A DNA stretch of 64,000 bases from Rhodosporidiobolus odoratus (taxonomy: Eukaryota > Basidiomycota > Microbotryomycetes > Sporidiobolales > Sporidiobolaceae), in assembly GCA_034387635.1 (NCBI GenBank), contig JAOANU010000005.1, forward strand, positions 1,116,001-1,180,000, written 5' to 3'. Both the position numbers and the translations under genes were made by a program. Below are positions 33,616-48,128 of the stretch, piece after piece (position 1 is the stretch's first letter; every line of letters begins with the position of its first letter). Under the pieces are notes generated by a model. The model searched no databases, had not been told where the DNA came from, and was given only the letters and a program-made list of their open reading frames with translations.

Positions 33616-36463
33616 ATGGCACCCGTACGAAAGCTCATATCAACACTACTGTGTGGACTCAGAGACCAGCACACACCCCCGACCAACGCTGAACAGGTTC
33701 AACCTCCTTCTCCGGCCGCTCCTCAACATCCTCAACATGATCCGGAGCCTTCACCACCTCATGAGCTGCCCGCTTTAACATTCAGTCCACCTTTGACAGC
33801 ACCGGAAGCTCCACCGTCGCCTTCACCGCCTTCAAAACCCCCGCCTGGGTCCACAGCGGAAGCTCCTCCTCCTCCTGCCTCAACAGCTCCTGAACTTCCC
33901 GTCTTGGCACCGCCAGTACCACAACCTCGCCTAGCTCAGCTGAGAACACTCGAGACACCCTCCATATCTCACTCGATCACTCCCCCCACTCCGATCGAAC
34001 CCACCATCGCATCTCTTCCCGCTTCAACTTCGACCTCTTCCTCGATAACCCGCCCTTCAACCCCTCCTGCTTCCTCCTCTCCTTCCTGTACACCCTCACT
34101 CACTTCTTCCCCTCACCTCTTCCCACCCCCTTCCCCCAACCTCACCGTCTCTCATCCCAACTCTCCCGGCTTCTCAAGGAGAGGACACCACCGCCGGTCC
34201 TCTTCAACCGGGAGTCGAAGCTTCCGAGAGACGCTCAACGCGTACGCAGTCGAAGGGGAAAATGGGCAAAGGAGCGTCAACCAGTATATCCTGGGAGAGA
34301 CGCTGGGAAGGGGAAGTTATGCTACCGTAGAGAAAGCGGTCGACCGGGAAACGGGCGAGGAATACGTACGCCCTATCTTCCTCCCTGTTTCACTCTCCCT
34401 CCCTGACTTTCATGCTCGATGTAGGCCATCAAGGAGTTCTCGAAACGTCGCCTGCGACAAATCGCCGCAGCCGAGTCTCAGCGGCGGGAACGCCTGTCGA
34501 ACCGCACAAACGGCCGAGGGAGAGGAAGGGGACGAGGACGAGGGCGAGGAGGGTATGGAGGGCCTGCGGGAAGACCGCTGGCGGTGGAGGATGAAATGGA
34601 CTCGGGACCGGACAACCTGGATCTCGTTCGTGCGTTCTCCAGCTCTTCTGTTCGTCCCCTCAAACTCACATGAGAGCTTATCTGTCTCGTCGGCAGGAAC
34701 CGAGGTCGCCATCATGAAGAAGGTTGATCACCCCAACCTGGCTTCCGTGCACGAAGTGATTGATGTCACTTCGGATGATGCTTTGCTGAGTGCGCTTTTC
34801 CGCCTTCTTTCGAATGAGTATCTAGCGGCTAATGAGTTTGCCCGATCGCAGTCGGTACATCGTCCTTTTCTGCTGTCCCGCTCGTTTCTGAGTACTGACT
34901 GGTCTCGTCTTCTCTCTAGTGATGGAACTTTGCGAAGGAGGACCCCTACTCAAGCTTAAGGACGGAGAGCAGGTGACGCCCTACCCGGAAGATAAGGCGC
35001 GCAATATCTTCCGACAGCTGGTGCTCGGTACGCGCTCTACTCTTCAGCCTGAGACCAAGGAAGAAAACGCTCATCCCGCAGTTTGACCTTCTCAGGAATC
35101 GCTTACCTTCACCACAATCAAGTCATTCACCGCGATATCAAGCCCGACAGTCCGTATCTGTGATTCAATCGGCCCGCTCACTCCCGTACTCACACCCTTG
35201 CTCACAGACGCTCTTTTCGCCGATCCTTCTCGAACCCACGTCAAGCTTGTCGACTTTGGCGTGTCGAAATTCGCCGCCTCGCAGCACCCCGAAGGACTAA
35301 AGTCCGAGCCTGTAGCCATGTCTGTTGCTGGTAGCCCCGCTTACATGGCACCGGAGCTATTGCCGGGCACGCAAGAAACGCAAGAAGGAGAAGAGGCTAG
35401 TTTGGGGTATGCTTGCGATGTTTGGAGCCTAGGTGCGTGTCGTTCGCTTCCGACCCCTCCCCGCGTAGTACTGACCACCTCGAATTTCAGGTGTCACGCT
35501 CTATACCCTGGTCGTGGGGCGGCTGCCATTCAAGGCGTCGGACCCGACTGAGCTTTTCAATGCGATTCGGGAGCAACAGTAGGCTTCGCCCCACGACTTT
35601 ATCGGTTATCCTCCCTGATCATTTGTGCCTCTAGTCCCGACTACCCCTCTACACTCTCACCATCCCTCGTCAGTGTTATGAAACGCCTCATGGAGAAACA
35701 CCCTTCGATTCGCCCTACTATTCCCTCCCTCTGGACCGACCCCTGGATGACCCTTGATGGCGCCGACCCTCTTCCCGACTACGACGACAACGTCTCCTCT
35801 GAGATCGACGACCCTTCTGGCGAAGAAGTCGATCGCGCCCTAGCCGTCTATCGAGGAAGCACCTTTCTCGCCCTCTCCGCTGCCGCCAAATTCAAGCACC
35901 TCTTGACCAACTCTCGTCGACGCGCGAGTGAAGCTGCGAGCCTGAATGCCTCGTCTCCACCTTTATCGTCATCGCCGAGCACGGAACGCGACGGCGGCAT
36001 TCTGGACGATCCGACGCTCACTCAATCTCCAGACTTGGTCGCTTCCCCGGTGGCTTCTCCTTCTCTCATGCGCTCACCATCGCCTCATCGTTCCGCTTCG
36101 CCTGAATCATCTCCTCGACTGGCTCCTTCTTGTTCGTCTCCTGCACACTCTCGAGGCCGTTCTCACTCCCCCGGTTCGAGATTCCCACCTCGTGGAGCTC
36201 AACTCGCTGAACGGCGTAAGCAACAACAGCAGCAGCAAACGAGGATGGATACGGTCAGTAGTCTAAATCTGAGTCTGGGGGAGGCGGGCAGCAGGTGGGT
36301 CAGTAGAGATGATGATAGGGATGTACAAGGTGGAGGAGAGGAGGAGGATCGGGAGGGAGGCGGGGTGGTTCAGAGTCCTACTTCGAGCTTGACCGGCATG
36401 GAGAGTCAGGGGGAGGAGAAGCAGGGCCACGGGGAGGAGGACAGATGGGAAGACCCGGAGTGA
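33616..36463 (+). CDS. CaMKK-type Ser/Thr protein kinase (Ssp1/SAK1-like)
   Basis: Eight exons (33616-34365, 34425-34629, 34697-34789, 34920-35027, 35096-35149, 35208-35432, 35491-35578, 35635-36463) give 783 residues. About 210 Pro/Ser-rich residues precede the kinase domain: NQYILGETLGRGSYATVEKA, YAIKEFSKRRLRQ, TEVAIMKKVDHPNL, MELCEGGPLLKL, VIHRDIKPDN, VKLVDFGVSKF, SVAGSPAYMAPE, and CDVWSLGVTLYTLVVGRLPF. The wording of these motifs, and an insertion between the ATP-binding Lys and helix C, match calcium/calmodulin-dependent kinase kinases and their fungal relatives that activate SNF1/AMPK. Here the insertion (about 268-320) is an Arg-Gly repeat (GRGRGRGRGRGRGG). The 250-residue Ser/Pro-rich tail contains a glutamine run and ends in acidic and Gly-rich sequence. 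Confidence 0.9.
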
Positions 36464-36859
36464 GGGAGAGGACGGGACGAGACTTTCTGTTTGTTCTTTT
36501 TGCTTTGTCTCGACATCCTTGCTCGAGCTCTTCCATCTCGTGCACAGGCACTACCTTGTTCTTGACTTCACACTCTGATATTGCTATAGCCGCGGCTCGA
36601 GCGCGCGCCCGCGTAATCTGGAACAAAAGGCTGAGCCCTACTTCTTCACTCTTTGCGTCGTTCTTGTATCTACAGCTGTCCTTCCTCCTACTCTACCGCG
36701 AAACGCGCTCAGGGGACAAGGCCCTCCTCCGACCACTCTCCCGAATCGGAGACGAGCCAGAGGGTCCGAACATTGGGCATGGAGCCGAGGTCGACGCTGG
36801 AGGGAGAAGACCGTCAGTCAACATCGACAGCAAAAGCGGTAATTGGGGAGGGTAGAGCC
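36464..36859. other. Convergent intergenic region
   Basis: Between the stop of the CaMKK-type kinase (plus) and the stop of the FMN-binding protein gene (minus). Holds both 3' UTRs. Nothing else seen. Confidence 0.55.
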
Positions 36860-37879
36860 CTACAGGTCCACTGCGATTGGGTCGATGACGATGAGAGCCA
36901 TGTTGTTCATTGCTGCTCGCAAGAAGAGGGTCAGTACTCGACCTTCTCGACGACAGAACAGCAGCAGGAGTGGATCGGGCATAACAGCACACGAACGAGA
37001 AACGAGAGACACGAACGCACCCTGCTCAACCTGCTTCTTCTGCTCTTCCCCCTCCGCGTCCTCGACCGTCTCGGGCAAAGTCTCGGGCAAATCCTCCATC
37101 TTGCCGTCCCACTCCGCTAACCTCGACCCTGGAACCGGCCTGTAAAAGCTAGCCCTCAGCTCGGGACTCAGTTTCCTGAACTGCCTCACTCGCTCATCTT
37201 CCCAGTTGAACCCTTCGTAAGGAGCCAATTTGGCGGCAGGGAAGGGGAACGTCAAGCTCGAGGCGGAGGGGTCGGTGCCAGACGTGGAAGGCGTGGTCGA
37301 GAAGGAGGGGGAGGGGAGGATGTAGGCGGGTCCGACGATTCGGAACTGGTGTTGGGTTGCCGAGAGCCACCAGGCTATTTCGACCTGAGGGGAGGCGGCG
37401 AGTTGGCGGGCTTTGGGGGACCTGAGGCGCCGCGGGCAGACCGTAGGCAGGTCGAGTGCGAGCGGCAGGTGAGTCGGAAAGCGGCGGAGGGTGTCGAGCA
37501 ACCGAGAGCAGGTTGGGAAGGTCGGAGGAGAAAAAAGGGAACCGAGTGTGGTCAGCATAGCCGGGAAGATGATGGAGATGGAGACGAGTTGAGCGCACCT
37601 GGCATCGGTTGTGACGATGAGCTTGTCGGACAGGTACTCGTTGCCGTTGGCATCCTTGACGAGGTTGCTTGAGCCGTCTCCGTCTTTTCTCCTCTCATTG
37701 GTGAAGCCACGATGGACGACGTATCGGACGTGGGGGTGAGGTGCTCCGACGGCGGGTTTGTCATAGGTTGCAAAGGCGTAGCTGATGAGGTCCTTGTTCT
37801 GTTTGAGGTTGCTGGTGACGAGTTGACGGAGACGTTCAGCCCAGGACGGGAGGGAGAGAGCTTTGGGTGCGGGTGACAT
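36860..37879 (-). CDS. Pyridoxamine-5'-phosphate-oxidase-like FMN-binding protein (Alr4036 type)
   Basis: Three minus-strand exons (37879-37599, 37421-37021, 36912-36860) give 244 residues. The fold of the split-barrel FMN-binding family is recognisable: SWAERLRQLVTSNLKQNKDL, SYAFATYD then HVRYVVHRGF, LIVTTDARSPKARQLAASP, VEIAWWLSATQHQFRIVG, a helical region with LSPELRASFYRPVPGS, and the closing strand MALIVIDPIAVDL. Proteins of this branch bind FMN and resemble pyridoxamine-phosphate oxidase, but the reaction they catalyse is largely unknown. The family usually ends shortly after VIDPxxVD, so the C-terminus is as expected. The first intron (37598-37422) is 177 nt, a multiple of three, and has no stop in frame, so an unspliced transcript would still be translatable. 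Confidence 0.85.
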   Translation of the reverse strand: MSPAPKALSLPSWAERLRQLVTSNLKQNKDLISYAFATYDKPAVGAPHPHVRYVVHRGFTNERRKDGDGSSNLVKDANGNEYLSDKLIVTTDARCAQLVSISIIFPAMLTTLGSLFSPPTFPTCSRLLDTLRRFPTHLPLALDLPTVCPRRLRSPKARQLAASPQVEIAWWLSATQHQFRIVGPAYILPSPSFSTTPSTSGTDPSASSLTFPFPAAKLAPYEGFNWEDERVRQFRKLSPELRASFYRPVPGSRLAEWDGKMEDLPETLPETVEDAEGEEQKKQVEQGAFVSLVSRSCAVMPDPLLLLFCRREGRVLTLFLRAAMNNMALIVIDPIAVDL

Positions 37880-38349
37880 GGCGTAAGTGTGACAAAGTAA
37901 GGCTGAAGTAAAGAGGAAGAGAAGAGGGAAGAGAGGGAGAGAAACGTACGTCGGTTCGGGCGGGTGGAGCTCAATTTGAGGATCGGAGGGGAGAAAGAAA
38001 CTGCAAACAAAACAGGGGGGAACTCGCTCGAGGAGCAACAGACACAGACGGAGCTCATCTCGCAAACCACTGACTGCTGCTCTACACACCAGCTCTGTGA
38101 GTTGACCAAGCTGTCAGCTTCCTCTTCGCCCCTGCCCGCTCCCTGCAGCGGCTCTCGACGTCGTGACCATCCGTCTCGTCCATCTTCTTCGCCTCGCCCT
38201 CTCCGCCCGTCTCTTACACCTCAATGACAGCTTGCTGACTCTTCCCAGGCACGCGTACAGTCTCACAACACCCTTCACTTCGTTCTCGCCCTCGAGCGCC
38301 AGCCTTAGCCACCTTTCTCCCACTTCTCACTTTCACCTCGACACTCGCC
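37880..38349. promoter_or_regulatory. Divergent promoter region (FMN protein / NOP10)
   Basis: A 470-bp stretch between two divergent start codons. The NOP10 side is pyrimidine-rich and may hold a leader intron ending in TTCCCAG near 38249. No specific transcription-factor site was identified. Confidence 0.4.
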
Positions 38350-38834
38350 ATGCATCTCATGTACTCGTGCGTCGTTTCCCCCTTCCAGCTCGCCCATCAT
38401 GCTCACAGTACATATCTCCAACAGCCTCAACACCGACGGCACCCGCACCTACACTCTTAAGAAGCTCACCTCCGGAGGCATCGCTACCAAGTCGGCTCAC
38501 CCTGGTGCGCTCCGCTTCTTTCGCTCGGCCGTTACCATTCTCTTACTAGGGCAGACAAAGCTGATCGACGTTGTGGAATCGCACAGCCCGCTTCTCCCCT
38601 GACGACAAGTACGCCCGACACCGCGTTACCATCAAGAAGCGCTGTACGTTGACATCTTTGACCGTTGCAACATCGTACTCATTGATACTGACCAGTTGTC
38701 TGTCTTTGCAGTCGGCATGTACGCCTGCCCCCTTTTCTGGGCAGCTTCTCGTTGTCCCATACTGACTTTCGCCCTTTCTCTTTTCTCCTCCTCGTCGCAG
38801 CCTTCTCACTCAAAAGCCCGCCAAGGCTCTCTAG
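38350..38834 (+). CDS. NOP10: H/ACA snoRNP protein NOP10
   Basis: Five tiny exons (38350-38366, 38425-38504, 38587-38643, 38712-38718, 38801-38834) give a 64-residue protein that matches NOP10 throughout: MHLMYSLNTDGTRTYTLKK, then SAHPARFSPDDKY, RHRVTIKKRFG and a final ILLTQKP. NOP10 is a small scaffold in H/ACA small nucleolar RNPs, which make pseudouridine in rRNA and, with dyskerin, NHP2 and GAR1, also act in telomerase RNA assembly where present. The eukaryotic protein is normally 58-64 residues, so this is complete. The fourth exon is a 7-nt microexon flanked by TTTGCAG and GTACGC. No ORF longer than about 67 codons covers the gene, so it is invisible to ORF scanning. Confidence 0.93.
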
Positions 38835-39183
38835 ACGCCTCTTCTCTCTTTCTCTGTAGCAGCACGGGTCGGGGACGTAGATCGGATGGTTCCGTCTTGT
38901 ATGTACATCAGTTTGCACTCTCCGCCTTTCCCTTTTCTCATGCGAGAAGAGCGCCGGGAAGTCATCGGTCCTCTCCTCCTGGCAGCTTTTGGGAGAGCGG
39001 CAACCCTAGTATGATGCCAGAAACAAAACCAATGCTATGCTTCTGCTGTAAATCGCGCAAAAAATGGGTGGGAACAACAAGAGACAACGAAAGGGGGAAC
39101 AATAGACAGCTCAAACAGCGAGCACGGCGTGACTAAGAATGCGGAACGAACGATAGTGTCTGTGGAATACGCACGTGACTGCT
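38835..39183. other. Convergent intergenic region
   Basis: Between the NOP10 stop (plus) and the stop of the sterol-transfer gene (minus). Holds both 3' UTRs. Nothing else seen. Confidence 0.5.
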
Positions 39184-42100
39184 TCACGCTCCACCTAAAT
39201 CAAGACTTTCCAGTCCTTCCCCCTTTTCAACTTCGGCTCCTGGTTCTCCGCCAACTGACCCTGCTGCCGCCAACCTCAACTCGCCCCTCAGCCGCTGCAC
39301 ACGCTCCGCCACCTTGTCGAGCAAGGCCTCCAGTTCCTTCACCTCATCGGCGGGAAGAAGCGCCGGCGCCGTCGCCATCGACGACGGGGGCGAAGAAGAA
39401 GATCGACCGATGGCAGCATGACCGGCCGCCGCAAAGTAATCCTGCAGGACGTCCCTAACGGCCGAGGCGACCTCGTTCGGCGTGTCTCCTCGCCAGTTCC
39501 CTCCTCCCGCTCCGGCTGCTGGGGAAGACACAGACGATTGATGATGATGGTAAACTTCCCCCCTCGCCCTCGCGGCCCTCTCGGCCGGATGCGCATTCGC
39601 CGCCGAGCTTTTGCTCGAAGAATTGGATTCCAAAGTCCAGATGTTCGAGATGACGAGGATTATGACCAAGGCGCCGAAGCCGACAGTGACGGGACCCTGT
39701 TCCGAGAGGAATTCGAAGGCGGAGGTGAACAGGTCCGAGAGGATACCCAGTGGGCTGGAATGGGACGATCGGTCGTCTGCTGAGTTGGAGGTAGTTCGGG
39801 TTGGTGAAGAAGGTGAGGAGTTCGAGGCGCTACCCCCCTTCCCGCCACCGCCACCAGGAGCGGGAGACGTCGAATTCCTCCCCTCTCCGTCTTCGTCATC
39901 GTCGTTGTCGCCGTCTGGATCTTGACCTTCTTCGACGAATTCGTTGCAATGGGTCGAAATGTAGGTTCGCATGGCTTTTTCCAGGTCCGAGTGGTAGGTT
40001 TTTTGACCGTCGATGCAGGATTTTTCGATGATGCCTGATAAAACAAAGTCGAGTGGAATGGCAAGTCAGAGTCAGACAGGTTGCGGTAGACGATGGTGCG
40101 TGGTCAGGAGGGAACGAAGGAGTGCGACAGACGAAGGGTGGAATGAGGGTCAGTGTTGGAACTGCAACGATTGGAGCGGAGCGAAGGCACGCACCCTTGA
40201 TGAAACTGCTCTTGCTCCACTCGACCCCCGTAGTAACCACAACCCTACACTGGTTCCCCCTACTCCAAGTCATACTCGTCCTCGTCTTCACCGCAAATGC
40301 ACTCCCACTCGGTACATCCGGCGTCCTCGTCGTCGTCACGACGCAGACAAAATCGTCAAAATCGACGTGCGCCGACTCGTCCGTGATGAGACATTTGGTT
40401 TGTTTGGGACCGATGCTGCCGTTGAGCGGTTTGATGTAGGACATGGATCGGGCGAGGAGGTTGGAACCGGACGCTTGAGGGGCCCAGTCGGAGATTTGGA
40501 TCTCTGCGCGTCGTCGCTCGAGAACATCAGCCCGATTCACCTCTTCATACAAGCGAGGAAGGCAGAAAATCTGATGCAGAGAAGTGACGCCGAAACGCAC
40601 CCATCAATTTCTGGTTTTCAGCCCAGAAATCCTTCATGAACCCACTGGTAAACATGAGGTTGTAGATCTTCTCCGGTTTCCCGGGGAAAGTCGTATCCAA
40701 GCAAACTTCCTTGAGATTCTTGAGGGTCGGGCAGGTATCCACCGTAACCGGATGAGGAGGCGCCGCCGCCGCCTCCTTCTTCCCCTTACCCCCTTCACCT
40801 GACGCCGCCGTACTCTGGTCTCCTCCACTGCCATTTCCTCCTCCTCCTCCTCCGGATCCTCCATTCGCCGTCCCATTCGCGGACACGGAAGGAGGGGATT
40901 TGGCGCTCTCGCCCGTTCCACCTCGAGGTCTCCGAAACCCAGTCAACCCCCTCCTCCTCCTCGTCTTCTGCGGTTGTTCCGGTTCCACTCCCGTACTCGT
41001 CGCTTGACCATCCTCTCCCTCACCTCCACCAGCTCCACCCTCATCGTCACTTTCCACATGCGAATGTCGGTGATTGTTGATGTCGGAGGAGGAGGAGGAC
41101 TGTTGAAGCAGGCCGTCGGGGAGAGCGGCCGACATGGGTACGACGGGGTGCACCATGCGCCAGATGTTGCCGATTAGGTCGTAGGTCGTGTCGCGCGAGA
41201 GGAAAGAGGCGAAGGTATGCTGCATGGGGTCAACATCGGGGACAGCGGAGGTGTAGGGGGGTGGAAGGGCGGGAAGGAAGAGGGACGCGGTCATGGCATG
41301 TTGCGTCGAGAGGATCAAAGCGACGCGGTTGAGGGGGAGGGTCGGGCAAGAAGAGGCGCGTGAGCTAAAAAGGCCTAAGCGACAAGCCTCTGAAAGCCTA
41401 TCGCTTCCTCCGCCCGTTCTCCGTCCCAGAGACGCTTGGAGCTGGAAGCAGTGTGGGAGAGACACGTACACGAGCATGCATAGTAGCGACCTGGATCGCG
41501 TTCGGGATGACATAGGCCGTCATGCGTTTCTCGATAGAGCAGACTTCAGAGAAGGGGATCGTGAGCTGCACACCACGCAGAGAAGCGAGTCAGAGCACGT
41601 CAGCGAGGAGGTGCACAGGAAAAGAGGGAAAAGCCGCACCGAGGTCACCCAGCCAAAAATGTTGGCATAGAAAGAGAGGTGGTGTTCCGAGATGTAGAGG
41701 CGACCTTGGATGAGGATTTCACGCTGAAGGGCGCAGCCGTAGTCTATGTCCGCGTCACACCATCTATCAGCATCTCCTCCGGCATCCGTCGGGCTTATCG
41801 CTCAACGGGGAGAAAACAGGAAACGCACCTTCGATGAGATAGTCATCATCCGGGATACTCTTGAACAGCGCATGGAAGTCCGCATTCCGTTTGCTACTCG
41901 CGACGGCATACCCCGTTCCGAGCTGACTAACGACATCGTCGAAATCTCCCAACTGATCCATGCTGAGGAACCCTCCTCCACCGTTCGAGACGTCCCCATA
42001 AGTGGAGGCAGCGTCTTCGTCTGTGGCTTCGGGGGCTTGACTGAGACTGCCTGTAGGGCTCGAGGCTCCGTCCAGGCTCTCGCGTGCTGACGGCTGCCCA

Positions 42101-43239
42101 GCAGAAGTAGTAGCAGACATGGGACTCGTGGCCCCCGAGACTCGTTCCGAGCGTTCTCCGTTCTCGTTCGACAGTCGTACAAGCCCGTGAGGTTGTCTGA
42201 GGACGCCGTTCGGGCTGGCGAGCGCCACTCCGGACAGAGCGAGCGCCCCGGCGATTCCACCCGACGCGGAGCGGTTCTGGGATTTGCGGCCTCGAACGGG
42301 CGAGGTGGTCGAGGGGGGACGAAGGGACGAGTTGTCGGGTGGGTGCTGCGAGATGGAGGAGGAGCGGCTGGCGGACCGAGAGGTGGAGCGGGACGGAGGG
42401 TGCGAGGTCGATGGAGGTGAGGCGGTGGCGGACCGACCAGGTGAAGGCGGGCGAGAGGAAGCGGGAGAAGGCGAGACGTTGATCGCGGCCAGGGCGTCAA
42501 GGCCGGACGAAGCGTGAGAGCGGGGAGGGTGGAACACCTCGGAGGTGGTGTGGGAACGAGGGCGGGTCATGGCAGGGGCAACGAGGTTGATGTGGGTAAC
42601 GGGGTTCGAGTTGCCCCTGGCTCGGCTGTCAAAGTCGGGGTGATGGGAAGGGACCGGGGTGCGCATGTCGACGCTCTCGACGGTCGGGGTGGTTTCGCCG
42701 GTGTCGCTGCCGACTCGGTCGACGAGGAGCTCTGGGGCTTGTACGACGAGGGTGAGGGGAGCGGTGCCGTCCGAGGAAGGAGCCGGGGTGAGGTGGTCGA
42801 GCGAGAGACTGCCCTGACCGACGGCCATGGTGGTGGCAGCGGCTCCACCTGCTCCTCCATATCCAGCGAGGCCCGCAGCGCCTGGTCCATTGGCGACGAG
42901 GAGGGTTGCTCCAGTCGATCCAAAGTCGATGGGTAGGCTCAGGTTGAGGCTTCTGCGGTCCTGTGGGGCGACGGAACCAAAGGAAGAGGAGCGAGAGGAG
43001 CGAGTCCGGGAGGGTGTGAGGGCTCTCGAAGGTGAGAGGGTGCGAGAGGATTGAGGCGGTTGATCAAGGTGTTTGACTGGGGTGGTGAATGTTGTCCTCT
43101 GAGATCTAGACGACGGCGTGGGAGAAGGAGGAGATTGAGTTGTTGATGGTGAATGTTGGTCGAACGAGTCGCGAGAAGGTGAATCGATGGCTGGGTCCAA
43201 CGACGAAGATGGGGATCTTCGCTTCAACCTTGACAGCAT
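39184..43239 (-). CDS. Lam/Ysp-type ER contact-site sterol transfer protein (GRAM + VASt)
   Basis: Six minus-strand exons (43239-41829, 41743-41640, 41565-41470, 41219-40601, 40503-40195, 40034-39184) give 1129 residues. The first 450 are Ser/Pro-rich and disordered. A GRAM domain follows (about 450-560: NADFHALFKSIPDDDYLIED, GRLYISEHHLSFYANIFGW, IPFSEVCSIEKR, RHTFASFLSRDTTYDLI), then a Gly/Ser-rich linker. A VASt (StART-like) domain covers about 700-880: CLDTTFPGKPEKIYNLMF, QISDWAPQASGS, VVTTGVEWSKSSFIKGIIEK. A C-terminal transmembrane helix (about 970-990: VTVGFGALVIILVISNIWTL) and a short coiled coil complete it. This is the architecture of yeast Lam/Ltc proteins and animal GRAMD1, which anchor in the ER and carry sterol to or from the plasma membrane. 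The 250-nt intron 41469-41220 is unusually long here. Confidence 0.9.
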
Positions 43240-43386
43240 GGTGTAGTCGTGATCCACTCGGATGGTAGCACTCGAGAGTGCGGTGCAAGGAGGGAGCCGA
43301 GTCGGAGAATGACAGTCAGATGGATGGGCCCCGTTACACCACTCGTGCCATCAGAATGTAAGCGTACAGAGACTGTGCACCCTCAC
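43240..43386. promoter_or_regulatory. Compact divergent promoter
   Basis: Only 147 bp separate the start codons of the sterol-transfer gene (minus) and the NTF2-like gene (plus). Promoters of both must overlap or use each other's 5' UTR, unless the NTF2-like gene starts at the upstream in-frame ATG at 43324, which would shorten the gap further. Confidence 0.45.
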
Positions 43387-44166
43387 ATGCACCATGCTGA
43401 CCCATTCAGACCCTGCAGGAACTCGCAACCGGTACCCTCACTTTGCTCCCACTTTCTCATCTACTTTGACCTCTCTCACCCGTCGCATCTCCTGTTGCAG
43501 CCCGCCAACTCGATACAGGCACTCGTACACCACTCGACTACAATCGCAGAGTCTTTCGTCACCGTACGTCCTCTCTCTCTCCTCCCATCACCGAGTCCTG
43601 AATCACTTCCCCCTCCTCTTTCCTCCTCCAGAAATACTACGCCGCTCAAGACCTCGACCCCTCGGCCCGCCCTCCTTCCGTACAGCCCTTGTACGCCCCA
43701 ACCGCTAGAGTCACATGGAACGGCAACCCCATCTCGTACGCCGACCTGCCCGCGTTCGTTCAGCAAATGCCCAAATCCTCTCACGAGGTTCAGTCCTTTG
43801 ACTGCCATCCCATCTCGGGTACGCACCCTCTTTCTCGACTCAGAGTCTCCCCCCGCCCGGCAGCTGACAGGACAGCTTGACAGGTTCCGCCACCGACTCG
43901 ACCCCGCCCTCTCTGGTCGTAACCGTCTCGGGCCAGGTACAGCACACCTGCCTCGTCTCCGCCTCCCGCCCGCGTCGCTGATCCCTGTCATCACACAGGT
44001 CTCGCACGGCTCCAATCCCACTCCCTCGGCCGGCTCCATCTCGTCCAAGAACTTTGATAACCTTCCCCGCGTCTTTTCCCAATCCTTCATTCTCGTCTTT
44101 GGCGGCGATCCGACAAAGGGTGAGAGCGGGTACCTGGTCGCGAGTGATTCGTTCAGGTTCTGTTGA
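43387..44166 (+). CDS. NTF2-like mRNA export factor (NXT1/p15)
   Basis: Five exons (43387-43431, 43501-43563, 43632-43818, 43884-43936, 43999-44166) give 171 residues. The NTF2 fold is visible in order: ALVHHSTTIAESFVTKYYAA (first helices), TARVTWNGNPISYADLPAF, then SSHEVQSFDCHPISG, SLVVTVSGQVSHGS, and the closing strands RVFSQSFILVFGG and GYLVASDSFRF. WNGN and FSQSFxL are the hallmarks of p15/NXT1, the small partner of the Mex67/TAP mRNA exporter. A Ran-import NTF2 would be shorter (about 125) and lack the insertion before FSQSF. The start is the ATG that best fits the domain; exon 1 encodes only 15 residues, so the N-terminus is the weakest part. Confidence 0.87.
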   Translation: MHHADPFRPCRNSQPVPSLCSHFLIYFDLSHPSHLLLQPANSIQALVHHSTTIAESFVTVRPLSLLPSPSPESLPPPLSSSRNTTPLKTSTPRPALLPYSPCTPQPLESHGTATPSRTPTCPRSFSKCPNPLTRFSPLTAIPSRVRTLFLDSESPPARQLTGQLDRFRHRLDPALSGRNRLGPGTAHLPRLRLPPASLIPVITQVSHGSNPTPSAGSISSKNFDNLPRVFSQSFILVFGGDPTKGESGYLVASDSFRFC

Positions 44167-44722
44167 ATGAGCAGGCGCGAGAAAAGGGACGAGGCAAAAG
44201 GGAGGAAGGAAGGAAGGAAGGGAGAGGCGCGGCTGCTTTTTCGTTTGGTCTGCCTTTCGAACATTCTGCTCTGGCGCGTCAAGCTGATTACATTAATCAA
44301 ATCTAGGTCCCTCATATACCCACACCGGAGTTATACCCATTACAGCCATCTGCAACCGACATCGCAATGCATTCTCTCATTTCTTTCCCGTGTCCGAGGG
44401 GGACTCACTGTTGGTATCTTGGACGCCTCGACAGTCTGACTCAATCTCAATCTCGGGATGCTGGGCTCGATCTCTGGTTCGTGGCTCAGCTAGGTCGTCG
44501 CATGGCTGCAAAGCAGAAAAAGGGAGAAGGAACAGAAGCCAATCTTAGCACATTCGATGTCCGCATTCCTCGTCCTGCTCCACATTCAAGGTCTCTTTCA
44601 TCGTCTCTTAACAGTAAGGAGAGCCCGAGAGTACCTCCTGCAAAGTCATAAAGCCAGGTGTCCGTCTCTTCGCTGCACGCGCTGCTGTTCCTCTCGCTCC
44701 GCTACTTTTCCTACCTCATCTC
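44167..44722. other. Intergenic region with a short GGAA repeat
   Basis: Between two plus-strand genes. It contains a short GGAA tandem run near 44202-44222 in the 3' flank of the NTF2-like gene and a C/T-rich promoter and leader for the Afg2 gene from about 44660. No gene supported. Confidence 0.5.

Positions 44723-48128
<3,406 letters not shown>

Noticed and set aside
44202..44222. GGAA tandem run as a regulatory repeat
   Set aside because: Only about five units in a 3' flank; treated as a simple-sequence tract.
43476..44315. 279-codon minus-strand frame
   Set aside because: Overlaps the five-exon NXT1-like gene, which has clear splice sites and NTF2 motifs; the antisense product is low-complexity Arg/Gly-rich.
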